NCBI RefSeq assembly: GCF_900108855.1
Contig: NZ_FNXY01000001.1
Location: forward strand, 186,001-250,000
Direction of reading: 5' to 3'
From: Dyadobacter koreensis
GTDB lineage: Bacteria > Bacteroidota > Bacteroidia > Cytophagales > Spirosomataceae
Length of the DNA: 64,000 nt
Shown in pieces: positions 8,161 through 18,300 of the stretch (its first letter is position 1; each line of letters starts with the position of its first letter). Under the pieces are notes generated by a model. That model did no database searches and was not told the origin of the DNA. It saw only the letters and a list, made by a program, of their open reading frames with translations. The translations under genes were made by a program, and so were the position numbers.

Positions 8161-10722
8161 CTAGTAAGTAAATCTTACTGTTACGCCATAAGTACGCTGA
8201 TCTCCTACAATCCCTGCATACTGTCCGTAACTTCCGGGAGCAGCTAAAAGTTGTTCGTAATAATTTTTGTTGAAAAGGTTTCTTCCCCAAAGGAAAAAAG
8301 AGAGGCCATTAGAGGCTCTAAAACCTATCCTGGCATTTGTAAGGCCATATCCCCCAATATTTAAATATTCCGACGGAGATGGACTTGATGAGAATTCCGA
8401 ACGCAAGAACTCATCAACCGCTGCAAAGTAATTTCCTTTTAGTCCAACAAAACTTCCCTTTACAACAACTTCGCCACCAATCGAACCAGACCATTTCGAA
8501 ATACCTGGAAGTCTTCCTCCGGATACATCCTTAAACGCCTGGGCCCCTCCTACTTCCTCCAAAGGTACAGGTGCATTTTCAAAACGCACATATTTACCGT
8601 CTGTGTATGCAACAGCTGCATTCAAGGTCAGATTTGAAAAACGGATATTTCCGTCTAATTCGGCACCTTGTACGCGTACTTTTTCGGCGTTTGCAAGGTA
8701 ACCGCGGTTCACGCCCGGTTCTGGCGTTTGTACCTGTGTTTGATAATCTTTTATATCGGAACGGTAAACAGTAAGATTCAAGACTGAATTAGTTGAAGGT
8801 TTAGTTTTTAAACCGATTTCTTTGTGGTCCACGTATTCAGGTTTCACATTAGCAAGATCAATCAGCACCTGACCGTTGGCAGTTGGCAGACCACCTACAT
8901 TCACACCAATTGGCTTATAGCCAATCGAGTAGGTCGCATAAGCATTTAAATTGCTTGCAGCTTTGTACTGTAACGACAACTGCCCTGAGAAATTCCCTTC
9001 CGAATAATCAGTATTAAATGCCTGATTACTATACACTCCATTTTTTAACGCAAGCAAAGCTGGGTCCGTCGTCTGTAATCCACCATAAGCAACCCGGTCA
9101 TAATCAACAACCTTCTTGTCGTAGTTGTAACGGATACCCGGTAAAAGGTGTAATTTATTGGTAATAACCCAGTCAGCCTGAGCGAATACCGCTAAGCTGG
9201 TACTCTTGATCCGGTTTGTTGTACGAATACCAAAATTGTCGAAAAGACCAGGCGTCTTCCATAGAGCACTCGTTGAACTTTGTGCGAATCTCCATTGCGC
9301 AGAACCCGCCTCCTCTGTTTGAACCGGATCCGAGGTTAAGTCTTGCCAAAGGCCAAAAACACCGACAACGCCACTTAACTTAGGAGATATCTTACCTGAA
9401 TAACGTATCTCCTGAGACCACTGGTCGTGTTTTGAATTACCCGAAGAAATCGTAAATACCGGCAATCCGATGTAATCTCGATCGTTCAGAGGAGTCCATT
9501 TCCAGTAGCGCCAAGCGGAAGTTGAGGTCAACGTTCCTCTGCCAATTTTAATGTCTGCATTAACGGAGACACCGCCCAGCTGGTTGTCCGCTTTTGACGG
9601 GGTGTCCAAATCCAGCTTACGCTCAAATGCACTTTTGTAAGGAAGCGTGTAACCCAGATCAGCAATAATGGCATCAAATTGACGGTAAGCAGCTCTTTTG
9701 GTTGGAACTACACCCGCAACCGGCCACCCATAACCCGTAGGTTTTTGATCCGAAATATCACCGATCACAGTAATATTCACATTTTCGTTTGGCGTATAAA
9801 GTATTTGGCCCCTGACACCAATATTATTGATATCGTTGATTGGTAACTGCGTATGTACATTAAAAAATGTGCCGTTTCGCTGTGTCCCTGTGAACGAAAC
9901 ACGCGCTGCTAATTTCTTGCTGATCGGGCCGGTCACCGACGCTTTCGCCTGAATAAATCCTAAATTGCCATAGCTCATTTCAAAGTTTGCTCCCGGAGTA
10001 AAGCTGGCCGATCTTGTTGTGATATTGAAAGCTCCAGCAGTTGTGTTTTTTCCGAACAGAGTCCCTTGCGGTCCGCGTAGTATTTCCACCCGCTCGATAT
10101 CAATAAAATCAAGAGCAGTAGCGGCAGGACGTGCATAATAAACCCCGTCCACATAGAAACCTACGCCTGGGTCAACACCGTCGTTAGTCAGACCGAAAGT
10201 CGATCCCAACCCTCGGATATTCAATGTCGTGTTTCTTGCATTTGAAGCATACAACTGAACGGTCGGCACTAATTCTTTAAGGCGATTTACGTTGAATGCA
10301 CCTGCATCTTCTGCTCTTGTTCCACCAATAACGGAAATCGGAATAGGTACTTCCTGAGCAGATTCCTGACGACGGCGCGAAGAAATCACGACGTCTTCTA
10401 GCTGTGTATTATTAGGCTCAAGTTTAATTTCAACCTTACTGCCGGTAATCTGTACTTCTTTCTTCAAATATCCAATGTAAGATACGATCAATGTAAATGG
10501 TAATTTTTGACCTGTCACCAAACTGAATTCTCCGTTTGCGTCGGTCACATCACCATTTGTTGTTCCTTTAATTGTAACGGTCGCTCCGATGAGTGCCTCG
10601 TCAGTACGCGCATCCAGAATCTTACCAGAAACTGTTGCGTTTATGGTTGGGTCTTGTGCAGCTAAAAATAAAGGGAAAAAGATCGCAACTAAGAGGGTGG
10701 CTGACTTTAAAAATTGTTTCAT
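8161..10722 (-). CDS. TonB-dependent receptor with CarboxypepD_reg-like N-terminal domain
   Basis: The 853-residue outer-membrane protein has a signal peptide ending in FLAAQ. A carboxypeptidase-regulatory-like domain follows at about residues 30-105 (SGKILDARTDEALIGATV, then DANGEFSL). A possible TonB box is near EDVVISS at about 110, then comes the plug with ILRGPQGTLFGKNTTAGA and a 22-strand barrel ending in TYGVTVRFTY. The plug and barrel resemble the siderophore/vitamin-type receptors common in Proteobacteria more than SusC, and no SusD gene follows. It imports a large ligand across the outer membrane using TonB energy. The substrate is unknown; neighbouring genes suggest a carbohydrate or iron complex. 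Confidence 0.92.
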   Translation of the reverse strand: MKQFLKSATLLVAIFFPLFLAAQDPTINATVSGKILDARTDEALIGATVTIKGTTNGDVTDANGEFSLVTGQKLPFTLIVSYIGYLKKEVQITGSKVEIKLEPNNTQLEDVVISSRRRQESAQEVPIPISVIGGTRAEDAGAFNVNRLKELVPTVQLYASNARNTTLNIRGLGSTFGLTNDGVDPGVGFYVDGVYYARPAATALDFIDIERVEILRGPQGTLFGKNTTAGAFNITTRSASFTPGANFEMSYGNLGFIQAKASVTGPISKKLAARVSFTGTQRNGTFFNVHTQLPINDINNIGVRGQILYTPNENVNITVIGDISDQKPTGYGWPVAGVVPTKRAAYRQFDAIIADLGYTLPYKSAFERKLDLDTPSKADNQLGGVSVNADIKIGRGTLTSTSAWRYWKWTPLNDRDYIGLPVFTISSGNSKHDQWSQEIRYSGKISPKLSGVVGVFGLWQDLTSDPVQTEEAGSAQWRFAQSSTSALWKTPGLFDNFGIRTTNRIKSTSLAVFAQADWVITNKLHLLPGIRYNYDKKVVDYDRVAYGGLQTTDPALLALKNGVYSNQAFNTDYSEGNFSGQLSLQYKAASNLNAYATYSIGYKPIGVNVGGLPTANGQVLIDLANVKPEYVDHKEIGLKTKPSTNSVLNLTVYRSDIKDYQTQVQTPEPGVNRGYLANAEKVRVQGAELDGNIRFSNLTLNAAVAYTDGKYVRFENAPVPLEEVGGAQAFKDVSGGRLPGISKWSGSIGGEVVVKGSFVGLKGNYFAAVDEFLRSEFSSSPSPSEYLNIGGYGLTNARIGFRASNGLSFFLWGRNLFNKNYYEQLLAAPGSYGQYAGIVGDQRTYGVTVRFTY

Positions 10723-10907
10723 GCTACTTTTTTTGGTGGTATCTGTGTTTTATTATCGTAATAGGGCCAATAGAAGCTCAAATGCGCATCTTTTGGCCTA
10801 TTGAACTTCTGAATATGCTTGGGGACTGCGTAACTGGATTTTCCAACAACCAAGCATTCTGAATGGGAAAGTTGACTTCATAAAATGATGTTTTGTTTGT
10901 ATGGGCA

Positions 10908-10930
10908 CAAATGTATAAATTTTTATAAAG
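10908..10930 (-). promoter_or_regulatory. Candidate promoter for the TonB receptor gene
   Basis: On the minus strand TACATTTG at 10915-10908 matches the Bacteroidota -7 consensus TAnnTTTG exactly. The -33 region is only approximate (ACTTT near 10930). It implies a 5' leader of roughly 180 bases, long enough for post-transcriptional control. Confidence 0.4.
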
Positions 10931-11408
10931 TATATAGACTTAGTAGGGTATAAAAATTTACTTTAATGCAACTGACGCCTTCCGAAATGATATAAGATTT
11001 TGAAATAATATTGAATTCGTGGCTATATATCAGTCTGTTACAAAACGAAATATTTATCAAAAAAAAATTGCCGGAATTGAAAAACATCAGAAAATCTTCA
11101 AAAAAGAGTTAACACAGCATATGGAACTAAATAACTTGTATTGGCCAGGAAAAATTGATCTTCGTCACGGGATATTCGAATTTCCGCCTTCGAAAAGCCG
11201 GATTCTGTTCTGAGGATATAATAAATTGGTATAAAAAGAGAAAGGTAAAAGTGCAACCTACTTTAAATCTATGTGCAGCTGCGGGAGATCTTTATAGCAG
11301 GATTTCTATGTGCGCGATCGGGGAAAACGGAAACTTTATGGTCAACTATACCACCCTTTAAATTAAGAAATTTCTTTTTTTGCAGATAAAAAAGTCCAGC
11401 CTGTTACA
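10931..11408. other. AT-rich intergenic stretch, no supported gene
   Basis: Short open frames on the plus strand (11019-11213 and 11155-11361) overlap each other and show no recognisable domain. One begins MIFVTGYSNFRL, faintly like the end of a receiver domain, so this might be a decayed gene, but nothing else supports it. Confidence 0.4.
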
Positions 11409-12779
11409 TCAGCGCATCAGATTCACTATATCTAAAAACTGAACAGAATTTCCAGGTGATTCTATCGTCACGTTTTTTAGCACAAGATTGTCGATGTACT
11501 GAAAAATTCCGGCCTGCTCTGCTTGCAGATAAACATCCTGAAAGAGCACATTTTCAGCATGCGCTTTGGGCCAGCCAAGAAAACTAACTGCTTTTTTCAT
11601 ATTTGTTGCCTTGATATCGCGGATCGTTATATTACGATATTTTGGCGTTGCTTTTTCAAACGGCACCTGTATCATTTGCCACTCATCGACATAATCCTTG
11701 CCATCGACTTTACGAAGCGAATAGTCCACAGCAACAGCTCCGTTTTTTATCTCCCAGCCCTGGTAGGTTATATTTTCAATCACTCCGCCCCTTCCCGGCC
11801 TTGGTTTAAACTTGATTGCCGCGTTATTTCCATCAGCTTTGCAGTTACGGATCATAATGTTGTTAATTCCACCGGCAGTCTCGGTGCCTATGGAAACACC
11901 GCCGTGGCCCTTTAAAAATGAACAATGTTCAATAAGTACATTTTGAGTGGGAATATTTACCCGAAGCCCGTCTGAACCTCGTCCGGATTTTATTGCGATA
12001 CAATCGTCGTCCACCGAAATTTTGCAATTTCTAATGATAATATCACTGCTGGAATCAAGATCAATGCCGTCTGTGCTCGCGGCCCGCTTGCCGTCTTCTA
12101 AAACCGGGTTATATATATCCAGCCCGAGTAACTCCACCCTTTTACTATAACAGATATGCACGGTCCAAAAACCTGAATTCCTAAGCTTCAAACCCGTTAT
12201 TCGGGCGTCAGACACCTTATCAAATAATATTAGCCTGGGCCTTGGAACATACCAGTCAATCAAATCCGGCAGAACGGTTTTTGACAAACTATCTCGTTTA
12301 ATCCAGTATGGTTCCCACCAATAATAACCTGACCCATCGATTATTCCCTCGCCATCAAGGCCCACGTTTTTAACGTTAACCGCATTGATGAAGGCCGACG
12401 GCCAGTCCATTTCAATGCCAGCGATACGCGTGTTTTTGATAATAGGGTAGTTCCCGATTCCGTCAACTGCCCTAAGTTTTGCATTCTTTTCTATTCTTAT
12501 TCGGACATTTTCTTTTAAAAAAATGGCACCTGAGGAATAGACACCGCCAGAAATAAGGACAACGCCTCCCCCTTTGCGGGCACACTGATCAATTGCTTTT
12601 TGTATAGATTTAGTATTCAGGGTAACTGAATCCCCTTTCGCACCGAACTTTCTGACATCAAACAGCGGTGGAATATTGACGGAGTTCGCGGTATCAGATG
12701 GTCCGTATTGTCCATAAACTGCACTGGATACGTCGAAGACCAAGATCCATATTAATAAAAACTTTATTCTAAATTCCAT
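11409..12779 (-). CDS. Secreted GH28-family polygalacturonase-like glycoside hydrolase
   Basis: The 456-residue protein has a signal peptide (MEFRIKFLLIWILVFDV, cleaved near YGQ) and a right-handed beta-helix fold. It starts with FDVRKFGAKGD, the usual beginning of pectate-lyase-like enzymes. GH28 catalytic motifs are present: STDGIDLD with Asp237, DDDCIAIKSG with Asp257-258, and GHGGVSIG with His292. It should hydrolyse alpha-1,4 galacturonide or rhamnogalacturonide bonds in pectin. The ATG at 12779 is preferred over one eight codons upstream because it begins the signal peptide. It lies between a TonB receptor and sugar-oxidation genes, consistent with plant polysaccharide use. Confidence 0.88.
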   Translation of the reverse strand: MEFRIKFLLIWILVFDVSSAVYGQYGPSDTANSVNIPPLFDVRKFGAKGDSVTLNTKSIQKAIDQCARKGGGVVLISGGVYSSGAIFLKENVRIRIEKNAKLRAVDGIGNYPIIKNTRIAGIEMDWPSAFINAVNVKNVGLDGEGIIDGSGYYWWEPYWIKRDSLSKTVLPDLIDWYVPRPRLILFDKVSDARITGLKLRNSGFWTVHICYSKRVELLGLDIYNPVLEDGKRAASTDGIDLDSSSDIIIRNCKISVDDDCIAIKSGRGSDGLRVNIPTQNVLIEHCSFLKGHGGVSIGTETAGGINNIMIRNCKADGNNAAIKFKPRPGRGGVIENITYQGWEIKNGAVAVDYSLRKVDGKDYVDEWQMIQVPFEKATPKYRNITIRDIKATNMKKAVSFLGWPKAHAENVLFQDVYLQAEQAGIFQYIDNLVLKNVTIESPGNSVQFLDIVNLMR

Positions 12780-12927
12780 ACAGGTATCGGCTATGCTAAC
12801 CAAAAAATTTGGTAAAAGAGATCACTCCAAAGGGTGACGCCGTAGACTTTTGCCTGCACCTACACACCATGCAAATTTGTTCAGGCAACAGCGTAATTAT
12901 AACCGACCAGATCCAATGAAATGCAAA

Positions 12928-12954
12928 AGAGGCCGTCTGTTTCCAGCGGCCTCT
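12928..12954 (-). terminator. Rho-independent terminator after the histone H1-like gene
   Basis: AGAGGCCG pairs perfectly with CGGCCTCT over an 11-base loop, and four T residues follow on the minus strand. It lies 22 bases beyond the stop of the leftward gene at 12977. Confidence 0.7.
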
Positions 12955-12976
12955 CTTAAACCTATAAGTTTTCTGC

Positions 12977-13156
12977 TTATTTCACTTCTCCTTTTTTCTC
13001 GGTAACCTCGGCTCTGATTTCCTGAGCCAGTCCTTTTAATTGCTGCATAACACCGCGAACCCGGGTTCCGGCAGCTTTGTTGCCTTTTTCATAAAACGCT
13101 TTGAAATCTCCCTCTGCTTCAGTTACAAGCTGCTTAATTTGTGCGTACTTTTCCAT
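12977..13156 (-). CDS. Histone H1-like DNA-associated protein (Hc1-type, Bacteroidota)
   Basis: The 59-residue protein starts at the ATG at 13156 (MEKYAQIKQLVTEAEGDF) and contains FYEKGNKAAGTRVRGVMQQL and a lysine-rich tail ending EKKGEVK. This matches the very conserved small 'histone H1' family of Bacteroidota, thought to bind DNA and help compact the nucleoid. An upstream in-frame ATG would add 19 residues (MRAECFKPIYFH...) not seen in the family as I recall it. The gene stands alone with its own terminator. Confidence 0.85.
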   Translation of the reverse strand: MEKYAQIKQLVTEAEGDFKAFYEKGNKAAGTRVRGVMQQLKGLAQEIRAEVTEKKGEVK

Positions 13157-13380
13157 AAACTGGTTTTGATATTTGTTGTGAAAATAAATTGGTTTAAAGC
13201 ATTCAGCTCGCAAAATAGCATTTTCTGCTCAACACACTACAATTTTTGTTCCCAATTTATCTTAATAATATTGACTCGAAAAATGGCTGAGTCATTCATT
13301 GAGGTTTCAGCACCCCGAATCTTCACTGGTTTGAAATAGAATTTGACCCGTCAGCTTATAGTAATGGCTGTCAAACTAGA

Positions 13381-13412
13381 TTTGAACACAATCCAAAATC
13401 TTTGTAGTTTTG
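13381..13412 (+). promoter_or_regulatory. Bacteroidota-type promoter of the receiver gene
   Basis: TTTG at 13381-13384 and TAGTTTTG at 13405-13412 match the -33 and -7 consensus with a 20-base spacer. The predicted start of transcription is about 15-20 bases before the ATG at 13436. Confidence 0.6.
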
Positions 13413-13435
13413 CAGTTGAATAACCCACTCTGACT

Positions 13436-13858
13436 ATGAAAATTGAAAAAATAATTTATATTGTCGAAGACGATATTGATGACATGCTTTTGATTTCAGA
13501 AGCTGTTAAATCCGTTGATCGAGATATAAAAATCATTTCATGTGAAAATGGTGCGGAACTGATTGAAAAAATAGAGCTTACGCCTGGCGACCAACCATCC
13601 CTAATCTTACTGGACATGAATATGCCCAAAATGAATGGAATGGAAACGCTGCAATACATTCGATCAAGCCGTTGTTTTGACCATATCCCTGTTGTGATGT
13701 TGTCTACAACCAATGATTTCACTTTGATTGAATCGGCTTACAGAGCAGGTGTAAATACTTTTTACACGAAACCTATACATTATCAGGACCTAAAAAGTAT
13801 CGCCCGGGAGCTTACTAGTTTTTTTATTAACGGTCAATATCAAACTACAGAAGATTAA
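13436..13858 (+). CDS. Single-domain response regulator (Rcp1-like receiver)
   Basis: The protein of 140 residues is one receiver domain. Acidic residues EDD are at 11-13, the phosphoacceptor Asp60 is in LILLDMNMPKMNG, the conserved Thr is in VVMLSTTND, and the Lys is in FYTKP. The longer loop between strand 3 and the phosphoacceptor (ELTPGDQPS) is typical of Rcp1-type receivers that partner with phytochrome-like or hybrid kinases. No kinase is adjacent. It is followed by a very long hairpin that probably ends both converging transcripts. Confidence 0.88.
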   Translation: MKIEKIIYIVEDDIDDMLLISEAVKSVDRDIKIISCENGAELIEKIELTPGDQPSLILLDMNMPKMNGMETLQYIRSSRCFDHIPVVMLSTTNDFTLIESAYRAGVNTFYTKPIHYQDLKSIARELTSFFINGQYQTTED

Positions 13859-13933
13859 CTTCGCTGCCAGGTTAGCATTAATCAGCGATATTTCCTGCGG
13901 CCGCTTGGACATTTTCCAAATAATCCGACAAAT

Positions 13934-13990
13934 TGATTTGTTCCCTGTCAAATCGTTTTTCTAAAAAACCATTTAACAGGGAACAAATTA
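13934..13990. repeat. 57-base long hairpin between convergent genes
   Basis: Arms 13934-13960 and 13964-13990 pair almost completely: 13 perfect pairs (ATTTGTTCCCTGT with its complement), then 4, then 6 pairs, interrupted by only two mismatches, with a three-base loop CTA. It lies between converging genes and could be a bidirectional terminator, but the stem is far longer than the other terminators in this window. Confidence 0.75.
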
Positions 13991-14013
13991 TAAAATCAGA
14001 CTGCTGGACGATT

Positions 14014-14388
14014 CTACTTCACCCGTTTCGCAGTCGTATCGAACATACCCATCAAACTTCCCTTTAAATTATCCTCGTCAACTTTTTTCAGGTTGATCGT
14101 TACATCATAGCCCTGCGCATTGAATGCCAGATCGAGCAAATCCGCGTTTTCATCAACGGTCACAGGCGTCTTTTCAGCAGTAGGTTCCGCCGGGTTCGAC
14201 ATTTGCCCCGAAAGCTTGCCGTCCGTTCTGACCAGGTCTATGATCATTTTCGAATCTCCGTTTGGCGTACCGATAATGGTAACTTCCCATTTTCCCACGA
14301 AAAAATCAGCCGGTACAGCCGTTTGAGAGTTGCCGTTAAAAACGATACCCAGCATCAAAAACAAGCAAATTAAATTAAGTTTTTTCAT
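14014..14388 (-). CDS. Small secreted protein of unknown function, 124 aa
   Basis: A signal peptide (MKKLNLICLFLMLGIVF, cleaved near NSQ) precedes a compact beta-rich domain of about 100 residues beginning with FFVGKWEVTIIGTPNGDSKM. The start 'GKWE' and alternating strands look like a lipocalin or calycin-like barrel, which is inference. It lies 87 bases downstream of the secreted isomerase gene on the same strand and is probably part of that sugar-oxidation unit. I cannot name a family. Confidence 0.65.
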   Translation of the reverse strand: MKKLNLICLFLMLGIVFNGNSQTAVPADFFVGKWEVTIIGTPNGDSKMIIDLVRTDGKLSGQMSNPAEPTAEKTPVTVDENADLLDLAFNAQGYDVTINLKKVDEDNLKGSLMGMFDTTAKRVK

Positions 14389-14475
14389 TGTTTCAGTTGT
14401 TTAAATTGGTTTATACTTTTTAATTTTAATTCACTCAGTCAGATGAATAGTCAGGCAGTATCCCCGTTTTTATTA

Positions 14476-15342
14476 TTAGGCCTGCAATTTTAGAACATTA
14501 CGGTAACTGATCGTAATGGCATCCATTGGTGCAATTTTACATTCATCCTGCTCGACGTAAAAATGTTTTAAACCGGCCGTTTTAGCGTTTTTCAATATTT
14601 TTTGAAAATCAATAGATCCGGTGCCAACTTCTGCAAATTCTCTTTTTTCAGTTTTGGCCATATCTTTAAAATGCATCAGCGGAAACCTTCCAGGATTATT
14701 CAAAAACATTTCAACCGGGTCTTTTCCCGCATAATATGCCCAGTAAAGATCAAGTTCCATTTTCACAAGCTCCGGATCCGTTTCTTTTAGAAGTACATCG
14801 TAGGGAACCTGCCCATCAATTGGTTGAAATTCAAAATCGTGGTTATGATATGCGAACTGGATACCCGACTTTTTGGTCTCTTCTCCGGCTTTGTTAAACA
14901 TCTCAGCGATCTTTTTCCAGTCATCTATCGTTTTGCGCTCATTAGGAAAAAGGTAAGCACAAGCCATATATTTTTGTCCTAACTCAGCTGCCTCTCCGAC
15001 AATTGTGTCCCAATCTTTCCTTAAATTACCGGGCATATAATGACCGCTTGGACTTGTTAATCCAAGTCCTGAAAGCAGATCCTTTAATTCTTTAGGCGTT
15101 TTGCCAAAATATTTACCGGAAGCATACCCGAAAGTCTCAACCTCTTTGTAGCCGATTTGCGCCACCTGCTTTAATACTTCTTCAGGACTTTTGCTGATTT
15201 CTTTACGTAAGGTATAAAGCTGCAGACCGACTGCCTTAGGTGGTTTTGCACCAACTGTTTCAACACCTAAAAAAGGAAGTGTCAAGGCCAAAGCTGTAGA
15301 CTGACGGAGAAAATTACGGCGGCTTGTATTATTTTTTATCAT
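14476..15342 (-). CDS. Tat-exported sugar phosphate isomerase/epimerase-like TIM-barrel protein
   Basis: The 288-residue protein starts with a twin-arginine signal (SRRNFLRQSTALALTLPFLG) and continues with the xylose-isomerase-like TIM barrel (GLQLYTLRKEI, ETFGYASGKYFG, FAYHNHDFEF, MELDLYWAYYAGKDP, MHFKDMA, EVGTGSIDF, YVEQDEC). The Glu, Asp and His residues at strand ends are kept for metal binding. Periplasmic members of this family are common beside ThuA and GMC-type or soluble sugar dehydrogenases in Bacteroidota, where they act on oxidised sugars. It is 40 bases downstream of the large ThuA-dehydrogenase fusion, suggesting one operon. Confidence 0.88.
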   Translation of the reverse strand: MIKNNTSRRNFLRQSTALALTLPFLGVETVGAKPPKAVGLQLYTLRKEISKSPEEVLKQVAQIGYKEVETFGYASGKYFGKTPKELKDLLSGLGLTSPSGHYMPGNLRKDWDTIVGEAAELGQKYMACAYLFPNERKTIDDWKKIAEMFNKAGEETKKSGIQFAYHNHDFEFQPIDGQVPYDVLLKETDPELVKMELDLYWAYYAGKDPVEMFLNNPGRFPLMHFKDMAKTEKREFAEVGTGSIDFQKILKNAKTAGLKHFYVEQDECKIAPMDAITISYRNVLKLQA

Positions 15343-15382
15343 CTTCTTGTATTAAAAAAAAGTGTGGCCTGTAAGCGTTAAA

Positions 15383-18300
15383 CTACTGCTCGGCGTTTTC
15401 TAAAAGTTTAAATTCCGAGCCAATAACAATCATCAGTGAATGCTCTTCTGCTTTGGGATTTACGAAAACAAGATACACATCGTGTAGTTGGCTATCTGAT
15501 TTTGAAGGGGTCTTAACGGGTACGGAAAGCAATGTTGGCTTAAAGTCCAGCGCTTCGGACGGTTCCAGCAGCGCAGATTCCCCAATCAAAGCTCCCGAAG
15601 GACTATCCATTCGCAATTCAATTTTTCCACCGGCCGCATTTAGCTGCGGCTTGGGAGCCATTGCCTGGATCTGTAATTCCGAAATCGCATTCAGATCGAT
15701 TTGTTTCAATACCATATAAGCGCCCGGCTTTGAAGCTATCGCCAGATTCATACCATTGTTAGAAACCTTCATCATATTATCGTAATCATCGAAACCATGT
15801 ACATCTATTTTTGAATTTCTAAGGGTAAATGACTGCTCAGATCTTACAGACGGAAGCCCGCTCGCGCCACTGTCTTCATAGGAGGCCCTGACGATAAAAA
15901 TCCCTTTCCCTTTATCGCCCGAAGGAACTTTGGCCACGTAGGTACCTTTTACAGGCAATGACTTCACCTTTGATTTTTCATTGCTGATATTTAAAATATA
16001 CTTAACCATTTCCGACGCTTCGCCTGCCGTTAATTGCGGATGTGCTGCCATCGCTGTCTCGCCCCAAACGCCACCACCGCCGGAAATCACCTTTTTAGTC
16101 AGTTTTTCAGCTGCTGAATTATCCCCTTTATATTTTGCGGCCACTTCCCGATAAGCAGGTCCGATCGACTTCTTGTCGACGCTGTGGCAGGCTTTGCAAT
16201 CGCTTGCTTCGATCAGCTTTTTGCCGTTGGCAAACAAAGCACTCGCATCCGCGGAACGGTGCCCCTGAGCAATCGCGATTTTATCAAAACCTTCGGCCAG
16301 GTAGTCAATGCTGACGGCGACCTGCTCAGGATCAATGCCTTTCCCCAGCGTTCCATCTTCCTTATCCCGAACATTTATGTCGTAATGAAATGGTTTATTG
16401 GCCGCATAAAACGACTTGTTACTGCCAGGCATATCCAGCGTCAGAACAGGCGGTTCATTGCCTACCGTAATTTCCATAGCCTGCGAACTGATTCCGCCTT
16501 TACCATCATTTACCGTCAGCACAGCTTTGTAAACGCCCGTTTTAGCAAGTATCAAGTTTGCATCTGGTGTATTGATCACTTTTTGAAAACCATTTTTCGA
16601 GGAAACTTTCCAGGAATATTTCAGAAGGTCATCGTCTGCATCCATCGTCCCCTTCGCAGTAAGTCTGAGCGCCATCGGGGCAGCTCCACCCATTTGGTTT
16701 GCACTGATCTGAAGCTGCGGTTTACGGTTCCCTCCATTGTATTCGATCCGGATCAGGCGTGCATCATTATTGGCAGAAAACCAACCTGTCCCATATTCGA
16801 GCATATATAAGTCACCATTTTCTGCAAATTCCATATCCATAGGATTGGAGAATTTATAGCTTGGCATAAAGCGCTCCATGGAAGAAAAGTTTCCTTCACC
16901 GTCCATAGATACAGCCATTATCCAGCCACGCATCCAGTCGTAAGCCAGTAGTTTGCCATTATAATAATCCGGAAAGACGCCGGGCGCCTTTTTAAAATGA
17001 TCCGCATAAAATACAGGCCCGGCCATCGCATTTCTTCCGCCGGTCCCCACCAATGGAAAATCCTGAGAAGCCGCATAAGGATACCAGATAAATGCTTTTT
17101 GAGCAGCAGGCAGCACTTTGAGTCCGGTATTATTAGGAGAAGTGTTCGAAGGCGCATTAACATCCCACTTCTCCAGCGATTTTTTATTTGCAAAGTCGTA
17201 TCTGTTATAAGCTTTGTTATCACCTACAAAATGTGGCCAGCCGAAGTTACCAGCCTTCCGCGCCTGCCCCACTTCATCGTGACCGGCCGGCCCTCTGCTC
17301 GAATCAGGTTTGGCAGCATCAGGTCCAACCTCTCCCCAATATACGTAATTTGTTTTTTGATCCACCGAAATTCGGAACGGATTGCGGTGGCCCATAGTGT
17401 AAATTTCCGGACGCGTATCTGCTGTTCCTTTCGGGAAAAGGTTTCCGTCGGGTATCGTGTAGGTACCATCCGGCTGCGGTTTAATCCGTATTATTTTTCC
17501 ACGGAGATCGTTGGTATTCGCAGATGATTTTTGTGCGTCCCACGCGCTTCTCCCCTCCTGCTCGTCGCTCGGGCTATAACCATTTGAGCCGTGTGGATTT
17601 GTGTTATCGCCGGTAGATAGATAAAGGTTTCCAGCTTTGTCCCAGGCAATTGATCCGCCGGTATGGCAGCACTCTTCACGCTGCGTTGGTACGTCCAAAA
17701 GCACTTTTTTTGATTCCATTACCAGCTCATCACCCCGCAATTCAAACCGGGCTAATATATTTTTCGGCTCCTCAGGAACGGAATAATAAAGGTAGATCCA
17801 GTGATTCTCATTAAAATTCGGATCTTTATTCAGCCCCAAAAGCCCGTCTTCGCCCATCGACTCCTTCCCCTGCTTATTTTTGTATTTCAGGCTGACAGGT
17901 ATTTTCGCTATGGTCTTGAGTTCCTTTGTTTTTAAATTATAAAGCCTCACATCACCCTTGCGCTGGATAAATAAAACTCTGCCATCATTCAAAACGCTGA
18001 GTTCCATCGGCTCGTCAAGTTTTTCCTCCAGGATCACCTTCGCAAAGCGATTTTCTTCCGGCCTTGCTTTCCGGTAATCCAAAGGTTTGGGCTCAGCACC
18101 ACCAGCTGCGTATTTTATACCTGCGAAAAGGTGGTTCAAAAACAATGGCTCTGAAAATGTTTCATCTGTATGCCCCATCGCTGTATAAAACGATCTTCCA
18201 CCATCAAACTCCTGATACCAGCTGATTGGGTGAAAGTCCGGATTTTTACCGCCTGTATAACTTTTTTCATCAATTTTCAGAACGACATTTATTTTGGGAG

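Noticed and set aside
11019-11361. Two overlapping short frames, one with MIFVTGYSNFRL reminiscent of a receiver domain
   Set aside because: Only about ten residues resemble a receiver; no phosphoacceptor or lysine motif is present.
16184-16810. 208-codon open frame on the plus strand inside the ThuA fusion gene
   Set aside because: It is antisense to a gene with continuous domain matches, has no recognisable domain of its own and reflects codon bias of the opposite strand.
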